Part shown: in pieces, positions 8,958-17,600 of the stretch | Layout: every line of letters starts with the position of its first letter | Position numbering within the stretch: position 1 is the first letter of the stretch | IMG/VR virus record: IMGVR_UViG_3300012984_000012 | Location: 1 to 64,000 of that record | Length of the DNA stretch: 64,000 bases | Origin: a virus | Reading direction: 5' to 3' (one strand) | Made by a program: the position numbers and the translations under genes | The notes under the pieces: generated by a model | Told to the model about the DNA's origin: nothing | What the model saw: only the letters and a program-made list of their open reading frames with translations | The model's database searches: none

Positions 8958-10169
8958 CTATCCAATCACGATACTCTTGCCCAACGGCATGGGCACGTAC
9001 TTCAACGTCTTCTGCAGGCTCTCAGCGAGCGAGGCCTGTTGTTCCATCAAGGCCTGATTCGTCAGCTTGTCAAGCCACTCCCTGATCTGATCACGTAACC
9101 TCGTCTGGTCCTCACGACCTTGGTTTACGAGCGATTCACCGTTCAATTGCAGGTCAGCGTTGGGGATCGGGATGGTCTGAAACTTGCTACGTGTCAGGCC
9201 CAACACCTCTTTCGCGAGCGCTAGCGTGAACTGTCGGATCCACTGGCGTCCGGGCTGCGTGATCGTAGAAAACGGCAGGTTGTTGAGAGGCACGTTGCTG
9301 GGCCCAGAGATGCCGTATAGCGTGGAATCAACGCTGCCAGACAGCGAGCCACCGATGCCATTCGGATCCGTGGGATTGTTCGGTTGGGCGAACACCTTGA
9401 TGTAAAGCTTGCCCAGTTGCGACGTCAGGGTCGGGATCGGATAGATGCGAAGCCTGCTACCGATGACCTCATAGCTGTAGTTCGATCGACGGACACGAAA
9501 GGCAGTCTCTAGCATGCCCCTACGTAGGACGTCCTCGAACACTGGCAACACGTAGAAGATGGTGCTGTTGACGTACGACTCGTAATTGAAGTTCGTGGCT
9601 AGGAAGTTAGTGATGTTGCTAGCGTTGAGCAGCGAGGCCTGGGCAGCGATGGGCTCAAAGTGATAGACCTCTACGATCTTGATCCTGCCACGTGAACCAG
9701 ACGGGATCGACAGCCACAGGTTCTGGTCCATCGTCCCGCTCTCAGCACTCAATAGGTCGGCATAGATGTCATAGTCCTGTTTGCCATCGATCAAGCGGAT
9801 GTAACCCAGCTGAGCGTCATAAGGACCACCCATGAACGCCTCGGTCGCGTACGGTTCAGCCTGTCTGATGAGGAACTCGAGCGACTGACGCGGGTAGATG
9901 TTCGTGAGGTCCGTGCTGCCGGTCGGCAAGCCCAACACGTTGATCAGCTCTGACTGGATCTTCATCTCATGGACGAGCCTGCTGTACTCGCAACAGGCCT
10001 CCTCGAAACACGCCCAAATCTCTTTCTTCGTCAGCTCGACAGACAACACATCATCGCCTAGCTTGCGCTTGACGAACGTCACCATGCCATCAGCCTCCGC
10101 TTGAAACTGTGCGTCGCTGTCAAAGAACCCAAAGGGCGTAGGGGTTAAAGTTTCAATGAAGGTAGGCAT
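8958..10169 (-). CDS. Neck protein (T4 gp13-like)
   Basis: 403 residues, beginning MPTFIETLTPTPFGFF. It matches the neck or head-completion protein family found beside gp14 and gp15 in T4-related phages. Characteristic features are an N-terminal helical region (VTFVKRKLGDDVLSVELTKK, residues about 31-50, then IWACFEEACCEYSRL), a central domain with PRQSLEFLIRQAEPY, and a C-terminal helical domain (FTLALAKEVLGLTRSKF). The protein would occupy the connector below the portal. The ATG follows AAGAGAC, and a CATACTTA octamer lies 11 nt upstream. It starts the neck-sheath transcription block and is back to back with the only plus-strand gene. Confidence 0.72.
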   Translation of the reverse strand: MPTFIETLTPTPFGFFDSDAQFQAEADGMVTFVKRKLGDDVLSVELTKKEIWACFEEACCEYSRLVHEMKIQSELINVLGLPTGSTDLTNIYPRQSLEFLIRQAEPYATEAFMGGPYDAQLGYIRLIDGKQDYDIYADLLSAESGTMDQNLWLSIPSGSRGRIKIVEVYHFEPIAAQASLLNASNITNFLATNFNYESYVNSTIFYVLPVFEDVLRRGMLETAFRVRRSNYSYEVIGSRLRIYPIPTLTSQLGKLYIKVFAQPNNPTDPNGIGGSLSGSVDSTLYGISGPSNVPLNNLPFSTITQPGRQWIRQFTLALAKEVLGLTRSKFQTIPIPNADLQLNGESLVNQGREDQTRLRDQIREWLDKLTNQALMEQQASLAESLQKTLKYVPMPLGKSIVIG

Positions 10170-10180
10170 GTCTCTTGCGA

Positions 10181-10188
10181 TAAGTATG
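10181..10188 (-). promoter_or_regulatory. Variant late promoter octamer CATACTTA
   Basis: CATACTTA on the minus strand, 11 nt before the gp13-like ATG. It lies in the gap between this gene and the divergent plus-strand gene. Confidence 0.5.
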
Positions 10189-10257
10189 GTGCGGGCGCGT
10201 TACGCCCATGACCGTGCAACAAGTGTAATTGTGACGCCACGATTGTATGGTGATGTC

Positions 10258-10653
10258 ATGTTTTACTCGAAGTGGGATGACGTCGTCCTAAAGGTCAAGG
10301 AGGACTTTGGTTACGACGATCAGGTCGACGTCGCCTTCAAGGTCATGATCGTCGGTCGCGACTTTAACACTGGTGATTACATCCAGTACCTGTGTTACGT
10401 CGCCCCAGGAGAGCGAATCCCGTATGGGTACGTTACCTTCACCATCAACGACAAGCACGTTCGCCGCTTCGGCGTCGAGAAGAAATTTTTGGGCGAGATC
10501 GGTTGCATCATCACCTCCCAGAACGACATCTTCAGTCACACCCCCGCCGTGAAGGGCGAAAAGTGTAGCAGGTGTCAGATCTTTTTCGAAGGTGCAGTCG
10601 AGACTGACGGCAAGTTTTTCTGTCGAGCGTGTCGCGAAAACCCTTGGCGTTAG
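10258..10653 (+). CDS. Hypothetical zinc-ribbon protein, only plus-strand gene
   Basis: 131 residues from ATG 10258 (MFYSKWDDVVLKVKEDFGYD). The frame is open further upstream, but the sequence before this Met overlaps the divergent gp13-like start and reads poorly. The C-terminus has a four-cysteine zinc site, CSRCQIFF...GKFFCRACRENPW, typical of small nucleic-acid-binding or regulatory proteins. The N-terminal 100 residues look like a compact beta-rich domain that I do not recognise. It is divergent from the neck genes and convergent with the patatin gene. An antisense open frame exists but lacks such a motif. No clear promoter or strong ribosome-binding site is visible. Confidence 0.65.
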   Translation: MFYSKWDDVVLKVKEDFGYDDQVDVAFKVMIVGRDFNTGDYIQYLCYVAPGERIPYGYVTFTINDKHVRRFGVEKKFLGEIGCIITSQNDIFSHTPAVKGEKCSRCQIFFEGAVETDGKFFCRACRENPWR

Positions 10654-10759
10654 GTCACAGCTCTCAAGATGCACTAGAAAACTAACTAATCAACGACTTA
10701 GACCATTACCTCACATCTGGTTCAGTGTTCTCTTGGTGCCCTTAGGGGCTGAGATGCCG

Positions 10760-11626
10760 TCACTCGAACAAGGTTGGATTGTCAGCGTCTCGGTATCCCA
10801 CATCTATCATCTCTGCAATTTCCTTGGGATCGAATTGCATCGAGTTTAGCGTCAGGCGCTTGTCAGGTTGGACGAGCCTGATCTTGACGTGTTTCACCTT
10901 GTCTGCTTTCATGACGACGTCATTCATCAGGCCAACGAGTTGCAGGTCTGACCTAAGGATCTGGTCCGTCATCAGGTCAATGATCCTGAAGACGTAGTCT
11001 GGGACTGCTGCCTTTCCCCGAGGGTCCCAAGGATTTGCTGCTGACGGGTTGCTGCACATTATGACGTCAACCTCGTTTGCGCCCAACCTGATGGCCTCGC
11101 GCAGCGGCGTCATGTGCCTCAGCCCGCCATCGCACCACAGCTTCCCGTTTATCTCTACTGGTTGCATGAAGAACGGGTAGCTGGACGACGCTTGGACCCA
11201 CTTGATCAGGTCATCGAAATCCTCTCGACCGTACTTGAACTCACCTGTGTCTAGACAGACGGCTCCGACGCGGAGCTTACGACCTGACTTCTTGATAGCG
11301 TCAACGTCAATGTTGTCGTTAAGCAGCTTGATCAGCGGGCTCGCGTCATACGCTGAGGCTTTTCTCAGGCTTAGCAAACGACCGAGGTACTTCCACTTAG
11401 CGATTATTGAGCTCTGGTTTATCGAGCGCCAGAACCTCTCCAGCTCAATGATGCCAGACTTTGGATCGCCGATAGGCGACTGTGCCAGCGCTGCGACGTT
11501 GATGGCTCCGACAGAGACACCACACATGATGTCATAATCACACCCCTGTTCGCCGATCCACTTTTTTAGGACACCTACCTGATAGGCACCTTTCGTAGCA
11601 CCTCCCGACAACACAAGCGCTCGCAT
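10760..11626 (-). CDS. Patatin-like phospholipase
   Basis: 288 residues. Patatin-family lipid acyl hydrolases use a Ser-Asp dyad. Here the oxyanion block GGATKGAYQVGVL is at residues 8-20, the nucleophile elbow GVSVG has Ser38, and the DGG motif has Asp166 (WCDGGLRHMTPL). All three diagnostic elements are intact, so an active enzyme is likely. No signal peptide or membrane segment is seen. It sits between the lectin-like fibre genes and the neck module, so it may be made late. A role in membrane damage at lysis or during entry is inference. The ATG has a weak ribosome-binding site. Confidence 0.87.
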   Translation of the reverse strand: MRALVLSGGATKGAYQVGVLKKWIGEQGCDYDIMCGVSVGAINVAALAQSPIGDPKSGIIELERFWRSINQSSIIAKWKYLGRLLSLRKASAYDASPLIKLLNDNIDVDAIKKSGRKLRVGAVCLDTGEFKYGREDFDDLIKWVQASSSYPFFMQPVEINGKLWCDGGLRHMTPLREAIRLGANEVDVIMCSNPSAANPWDPRGKAAVPDYVFRIIDLMTDQILRSDLQLVGLMNDVVMKADKVKHVKIRLVQPDKRLTLNSMQFDPKEIAEMIDVGYRDADNPTLFE

Positions 11627-11663
11627 CTATTTTCAAGATATCAAATAGACACGAGGTATGACA

Positions 11664-12392
11664 TCACATCCCTACGCCGAGTAACAATTTTCGCGTCTTT
11701 AATGTTGAGCCACCACCGCCGCTCTCAACGGGCTCCGACGCATCAGTAGCAGGAGAACCGCCGATCGTCCAGTTACCAGCTGTACCACCGTTGACGTTGA
11801 CGTTCGTTGCTGAGTCGAGATCTAACCAGTGCAGGTTGGTGCCTGACGGCGCGATGCCCTGGCGAGCGTTTTGTGAAGCCGTTAGGGCATTCGCGTCGCT
11901 GATGGTGTTAGCCTGGCACCAGAACCCTTTGACGTTGCCATCAATGATCTCTTCACCAAATTGATCGTTGCCGATAAAGAGACCACCTCCCGCGATCGAC
12001 GTGACAGCCGTTCCGCAGTTGATCGTGATAGTAGTCCAGGACGTTGCATTTTCAGCTCGGTAACGCAACGTGTAGGCTGTGCCGGTGCCTGAGTACTCTA
12101 AGATGAACGCAAGCCAAATTGTGCTTGATCCAGTGAGAATTGTGTGCGTGTCGATGTTTCCACCGCCGTTAGCAAAGGTGAACACATCAAGCGTCGTTGA
12201 ACCAGTCGCAACGGCTAGCTGAAATCCCTGTGAAGAACCGCCAGTGCTACCAAACGCAACTATCGCCGTGTCACCAGCGGGAGCATAGGCACCAGTTCGA
12301 ATTTGGGACCACCAACCCATGTGGAACGCTGCCGTCAACGTGGGCGTCGTAGTGGTGCTTAATGAGTCAAGGGTAAATCTAACTGAGGTCAT
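11664..12392 (-). CDS. Lectin/LamG-like structural protein (probable tail fibre accessory)
   Basis: 242 residues from ATG 12392, whose ATGA overlaps the stop of the preceding gene. The sequence is almost entirely short Gly/Thr/Ser-rich beta strands (GWWSQIRTGAY, IVAFGSTGGSS, WLAFILEYSG, YTLRYRAENATSW, GNVKGFWCQ). This is the pattern of a jelly-roll concanavalin/LamG-type fold used for surface glycan binding. The end is a Gly-rich linker (ESGGGGS) plus a short basic tail. It belongs to a run of coupled adhesion genes downstream of the giant fibre. The specific ligand is unknown. Confidence 0.68.
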   Translation of the reverse strand: MTSVRFTLDSLSTTTTPTLTAAFHMGWWSQIRTGAYAPAGDTAIVAFGSTGGSSQGFQLAVATGSTTLDVFTFANGGGNIDTHTILTGSSTIWLAFILEYSGTGTAYTLRYRAENATSWTTITINCGTAVTSIAGGGLFIGNDQFGEEIIDGNVKGFWCQANTISDANALTASQNARQGIAPSGTNLHWLDLDSATNVNVNGGTAGNWTIGGSPATDASEPVESGGGGSTLKTRKLLLGVGM

Positions 12393-13135
12393 GGTAACTC
12401 CCAAGCTGAGAACGACGTAGCGCTGAAGATCTTTGGATCGTCAGTCTGACCGGGAGAGTTGTTCTCACGATAAAAAGCGATTCCCGGGTTGCCTACTTGA
12501 TAATATTCAGGTCGGGTCACGTTGGCGATCTGAGTGACAAGCGCGCCACGAATCATCCAAACGATGACATTTCCTGTAAGAGCGCCATCATCAAGGGTAA
12601 GCTGAGCGCGGAGCTTGTCACCGTCCTGCACGCCGAATGAGGTGAATGCCGCACCGATGTTATCGTAATTGCCATTGGGCTCTAGATAGCGACTGACGAA
12701 ACCCAATATCCCGTACTTGCCTATTCCTAGGTTGATCTCAATGCCATCGAAATCAGTATCGTTATTGAACGATTGACCTAGGCTAGACCGTCGCAACGGC
12801 ACCTGACGCGCACCGAGGAGCAGCTCAACCTCGAGGTCACCCACAGGATCACTGAGCTTTTGAATGGTCAACTCACAAGCGTGGTTTTTTTTGAAACCAG
12901 ACAACCATGCCTGTGAATCATTGTACGTCGGAACGAACTTCTCGTCGCCTGTCTGATTTCCCCAACACACCCCACTGCCTTTTTGACAAATCGGTTGATA
13001 GGGAGAGCCTGTGGTCCAAACGCCGCCTTCAGAGAGTGGGCTTTCAGTTCCATCAAAGTTTGTTGAAAAGCTAAGCGGCGCAGGAGGCGTGACGATCGAT
13101 CTCGAAGTCCCAGAAAACATCCTTGCTGTTACCAT
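12389..13135 (-). CDS. Lectin-like structural protein, paralogue A
   Basis: 248 residues, starting MVTARMFSGTSRSIV, very like the start of the next upstream gene (MVSARPFSGNTFSPV). It also shares SFSTNFDGTESPLSEGGVW with the paralogue's TFSLTENPISEGGAW, then a WLSGFKKNHACELTIQ block, and near the end GNPGIAFYRENN. These are hallmarks of a concanavalin-like jelly-roll. The shared short N-terminus probably attaches each protein to a common site. It is part of the adhesion module. Carbohydrate specificity cannot be inferred. Confidence 0.7.
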   Translation of the reverse strand: MVTARMFSGTSRSIVTPPAPLSFSTNFDGTESPLSEGGVWTTGSPYQPICQKGSGVCWGNQTGDEKFVPTYNDSQAWLSGFKKNHACELTIQKLSDPVGDLEVELLLGARQVPLRRSSLGQSFNNDTDFDGIEINLGIGKYGILGFVSRYLEPNGNYDNIGAAFTSFGVQDGDKLRAQLTLDDGALTGNVIVWMIRGALVTQIANVTRPEYYQVGNPGIAFYRENNSPGQTDDPKIFSATSFSAWELP

Positions 13136-13145
13136 GGCAACACCA

Positions 13146-13886
13146 TCACGCTAGCTCCGTCACAAAAAGATCGGTGAACCCAAACGCGGCATCGTTACCG
13201 TCAGTGTCAAAACCGATGCCAGGATTGCCATTGCTAAACACCAACGATGAACCGTCGCCAGCCATGTTTGCGTTTCCAAGCGTGAAAGGCAGCGCAGCGC
13301 CGTTGGCAGCTGTGATGTCAAGCGTGAACATCCTGACGCCATTGATCTTACACGTGAGCAAGTTGCCCTTGATCTCACCGTAAAAAACGTCACCAGAGAC
13401 AGGTGCTGACGTCGACCCAAACTGATAGAGATAGTTGTACGACCCGTCACCGTTCCAACGGACGACGGTGAGGTACTGACCGAACGCAGACCAAAAAAGC
13501 TCGTATCCTCGAGCATACGTGCCTGAGTCATCGAACCTTAAGTGAATCTCGACCTCAGAAAACGTGCCGTTTGCGCCGCTCGAGCTGATGGTCGCAGTAC
13601 AAGCATGGTCAGCTCTAAACCCAGACAACAGGGCTCGACCGTCATCGAACCCACTGGCGCTAGTAGCCGCAGAAACGCCGTGTGCGATCCCGCTAGCTGT
13701 CACGACGGGCGTGCTCGAGGCTGGCAACGCTGCCTGTCCTATGTCCGTTCGATCTAGGCCTAACCCGCTAGCGTGCCAGGCACCGCCTTCGGAGATCGGG
13801 TTTTCTGTCAAGGAGAAGGTAGTACTGTACGTCTTCAACACGACCGGGGAGAACGTGTTGCCAGAAAAAGGCCTTGCACTCACCAT
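13146..13886 (-). CDS. Lectin-like structural protein, paralogue B
   Basis: 246 residues, the tandem paralogue of the gene at 12389-13135. The matching segments in order are the N-terminal MVSARPFSG, LTENPISEGGAW, LLSGFRADHACTATI, a central strand region (YELFWSAFGQYLTVVRWNG) and GNPGIGFDTDGNDAAFG. The start ATG follows AGGGAACTG. The two copies keep the frame landmarks but have diverged greatly between them, as expected for receptor-binding proteins under selection. Confidence 0.7.
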   Translation of the reverse strand: MVSARPFSGNTFSPVVLKTYSTTFSLTENPISEGGAWHASGLGLDRTDIGQAALPASSTPVVTASGIAHGVSAATSASGFDDGRALLSGFRADHACTATISSSGANGTFSEVEIHLRFDDSGTYARGYELFWSAFGQYLTVVRWNGDGSYNYLYQFGSTSAPVSGDVFYGEIKGNLLTCKINGVRMFTLDITAANGAALPFTLGNANMAGDGSSLVFSNGNPGIGFDTDGNDAAFGFTDLFVTELA

Positions 13887-13896
13887 CAGTTCCCTG

Positions 13897-14679
13897 TTAA
13901 TTTCCCATCAAGTAACCAGACACTGTGATGTCAACGTCGGCGCCGGACGTGATGCAACCTCCGGAGACTGGGGTGTTGACGGTCGTGATGAACAGAGGCA
14001 CGCCTCCTCCGTGCATTGCGAACCCACCGCCTGCCGCGGCAGCATAACCCTGGATCTTGGTCGTCAATCCGTCCTTGATCACGACCTTTGTTGAGACGGT
14101 AGCATGGGCGTTTGTCACGAGCACGCTCATGACAGCGAAACGATTGCTCGCGCCAGGTGAAACGAGGATCGTACCCGAGGCCGTCGTGTAGTTTTGGGTG
14201 CCTTGACGTTGAAGGTCAGGGACCGATCCTAACAAGATGACCTGCTTGCCAAGCGAGTCAGCGATGCCTCCGACGATGAGACTGTTCGCTGTCACTGCTT
14301 TGTCTGACGTCCTAGCTTCGAACCCCTCGAACAAGGGATTCGCTGTTATCGTTGAACCTGTCAGGTTAAAACCTTGGACAGCACCGTTACCACCTGAGAC
14401 GACGTTAACGGGCAAGGCAGCCGACCAGGTGACAGGCAAGGATCCCGTAGACGTAACGGTAACGGGACTGGTGATGCTGACCGATCCAGTTATTCCTGCC
14501 GATCCGGTGATCCGCAACGCTGAGGTTGAGTCGATCTGTGGGTATCTTACGATGCCATCAGAGCCGACACCAGCAAACAGTAACCCGGTCATTCCAACAG
14601 GAATTTTCAAGCTTGATGTGACAGCCATCAAGCTACCGCTAACGTCAACTAACACTACGGCGGGATTATCAACACTCAT
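13897..14679 (-). CDS. Fibre-associated structural protein
   Basis: 260 residues, coupled to the giant fibre gene by an ATGA overlap at 14676-14679. The first 110 residues hold repetitive Ser/Thr/Val/Gly strands (ITGSAGITGSVSITSPVTVT) like the fibre repeats. The C-terminal half (ASGTILVSPGASNRFAVMSV and following, with GGGFAMHGGGVPLFIT) looks like a compact beta-sandwich found in phage tail or head fibre proteins. It is probably a fibre tip, chaperone or secondary adhesin. No enzymatic motif is seen. Confidence 0.65.
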   Translation of the reverse strand: MSVDNPAVVLVDVSGSLMAVTSSLKIPVGMTGLLFAGVGSDGIVRYPQIDSTSALRITGSAGITGSVSITSPVTVTSTGSLPVTWSAALPVNVVSGGNGAVQGFNLTGSTITANPLFEGFEARTSDKAVTANSLIVGGIADSLGKQVILLGSVPDLQRQGTQNYTTASGTILVSPGASNRFAVMSVLVTNAHATVSTKVVIKDGLTTKIQGYAAAAGGGFAMHGGGVPLFITTVNTPVSGGCITSGADVDITVSGYLMGN

Positions 14680-17600
14680 ATCACTGTCCTCGTTCTAGAG
14701 ATTTCGAACACACCTTGGTAAGTAATCGTGTCTTGCGCTTGGGACAACACTGTCGATCCGTCTGGAGCGTAGACCTTCCAGGTGATCGTGGCTGGCGTCT
14801 TGTTGGGATTGCGTGTCCACAGCTTTTCAACGATCTTTGAGCCACCAGCAGTGCGCCAGATGCTCGCCGTGGGGAAAGGTTGGGGGCCGATGTCAAGCGT
14901 TGACCCAGACCCAATCAGCTCATAGGGTCCGTTTTCAGCTAGGTGAATCAGCTGTCGTAGCGAAGCGTGAGAGTTAGCATCAAACAATGACGATGAAAGG
15001 ATGACCTGACCGTTGCTCTGGCTGGTGACAGTCAACGCTCCAGCTCCGACCAGGTACGACAGGCCCGCAGAGGTTCGTTGGAGCGAACCTGACAGCTGCG
15101 TGAACGTTGAACCCGACAGGGTTGCTACGACCGATTGATCGATCGAGATCGTTGAACCAGCGACCACGATTCCCGTGCCAGCGACTGGGTTTGAACCACC
15201 GCTGCCACCAGACGCGCCTGAGATGATGATCTGGCCGTTCGACTGGGTTATCAGCGTGATTCCGCCTTGGGACAACAGGTAAGGCAATCCAGCACTAGTT
15301 CGTTGGAGCGAACCTGACAGACCTCCTCCTGCAATGACCGGTCCAGAGAAGGTTGAACCAGTCAGCGTCGCGAGAACGTTATCGTTGATGCCAAGAGAGA
15401 CCGTTCCACCGGCACCGCCGTCTGTTAACGTCAATCCCGCTGAGACTGCCAACGATCTCTCGTTAGGAAGCGATCCGGTGTTACCAATCGTTATGTAAGA
15501 CGCAGAGACGTCTGGGACTTGCGTCAACTTGAAACTATTGATCGGTGATAGGCCGATCGTGACGCTTGCGCCGGAGCCGCCGTCGGCGAGCGAAAGGTCA
15601 GCTGAAACAGCTAGCGACCTTTCGTTAGGCAGAGATCCAGTGTTTCCGATCGTCACATAGGACGCAGAAACATCAGCAGCACTGGTGAATGACGAAGCGA
15701 TCACCACCTGACCGTTTGATTGCGAAGCGATCGTTACGTTCTGCCCGGCGACCAGGTAAGATAGGCCCGTAGTAGTCCTCTGAAGCGATCCTGATAGCTG
15801 AACGAAGGTCGAACCTGAGAGCGTTGCGACAACAGCAGGATCGATCGAGATAGTCGATCCTGCAACTAAGATGCCTGCGCCAGCGACAGGATTCGAACCC
15901 CCGCTACCGCCAGAACCGCTGATGATGACTTGACCATTCGATTGGGTCGTGATGGTGATCGAGCCTTGCGAAAGCAGGTATGGAAGGCCAGGAGCGATCT
16001 GTTGTAGAGAGCCCGACAATTGAGCAAAGGTCGAGCCAGACAACGTAGCGACGATCGAGTTATTGACGCCAATGGTAACCGTCGATCCCGCTCCCCCATC
16101 TGTCAGTGTCAACCCAGATCCGACGCTTAACGATCGTTCATTTGGAAGCGAACCCGTGTTACCGATCGTGACGTACGATGCTGAGACATCAGAAAGCGCA
16201 GCCTTAAGGTTGTCTAGGGCATTTGAGACCGTTGAACCTGAAACCGTCGCTGAGTCATTCGTGATGTCACTTGCATTGATGTAACGCTTCGCCGTCGGGT
16301 CTGACGTCAGAGCAATGCCACAGTTCGCCAACGGAAAGCGAAACGGAATGATCGATGAAAACGATCCAGTCACGTTCTGTCCCGCTGCGACAACGGGAGT
16401 CGTCACCGGGAAGGTCAGGTTCGCAGCTGCAGCAACGACTGCATTACCACCACCGGTGAAATTGATGCCAGTAGCAAACGTGTTAGAAGAGCCGGAGCCC
16501 CATACCTTAGCGTTTGCAACAAGCTGACAGCCGTGACCAACGTAGAATCCCGTTTGGCCCGAGCCGTTACACATCTCAAAATCATTCAACAGTTTCACAG
16601 ACGCTTGACCAGTCTGTGTGGTGATCGACGGGTGGTTCATCGAAATGAACGCTGCATCGATGGCGCATGCTGGACCGAAACGGGCAACTGAGTTGCCAGT
16701 AAAGCTCAACCCAGCCTGAAACGAACACCCGTTGAACAAGAAAAACTGGCCTATCAGCGTCTTCGAACCGGTTCCAGCGATGGTTCGGCAGTTGTTAAAC
16801 GTGATCGCGCTTAGCGACGTTGATGACGTTCCTGTCAATTCACACTGGCTGAACGTGATTCCCAAACCTTGAGGAAGAACGGATCCACCAGTGTGATCGT
16901 TCGTTGAGACGTCTTTTACGACGAACGACGCGAGACCAATCGCACTTGGGCCCAATCCAACTAGATTCGAATTGACACCGATCTTAGAGATCTTCGTCAA
17001 AGTTTGTTCAACAACAACCTGGTCACCGATCGAAGGAAAGGTCAAGCTAGCGTCTGACTCACGATAGAACGGTTTGACCCAAGTGTGTTGGGAATCTGCA
17101 CCCAGACCTGTCGAGTAAGTGACCGAACCTGAAGCTGCGCCGCTGATGACCCGAATCCTTCGACTGGCGACGAAGCTGCTCGTCGTCGATGCAATCATGC
17201 CACGAGTTGGCGTAGAAGAATTGGACGCTGTCACCTCTGACAGGGTCATGGGATTGCTTGATGAGACAGTTCCCAAGATTGTCAACGTGTTAGGAGGTTG
17301 GAACGTAGCGTTCAGTGACAACGTATCATACGTTCCTGGTGCAAAGTACAGAACCGTCGTCTGACGAGGAAAGTAAAGAGTTCCCTCTGGGCACAAGATC
17401 TGTGACAGACGCTCTGCAGTTCGAAGCGGCGTGCTGGGTGAGGTGCCGTTGTTAAGATCTGATCCAGAGACAATGTCAACGTACCAACGATCTACCAGGT
17501 GGGCTGGGTTAACTGAACCAGACGGACCAGCCTGGATTCCGTATGATGAAATCTGAACCTGACCGTTCGAGCCCGTCACAACAGAGGTCGTTCCGAAGCC

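Noticed and set aside
10288-10674. A 128-codon minus-strand open frame opposite the plus-strand zinc-ribbon gene
   Set aside because: The plus-strand frame has a well-formed zinc site and sensible composition; the minus frame has neither motif nor ribosome-binding site.
15885-15900. tRNA T-arm-like sequence (GGGTTCGAATCC type)
   Set aside because: It lies in the fibre coding repeats, and no acceptor, anticodon or D-arm pairing is found around it.
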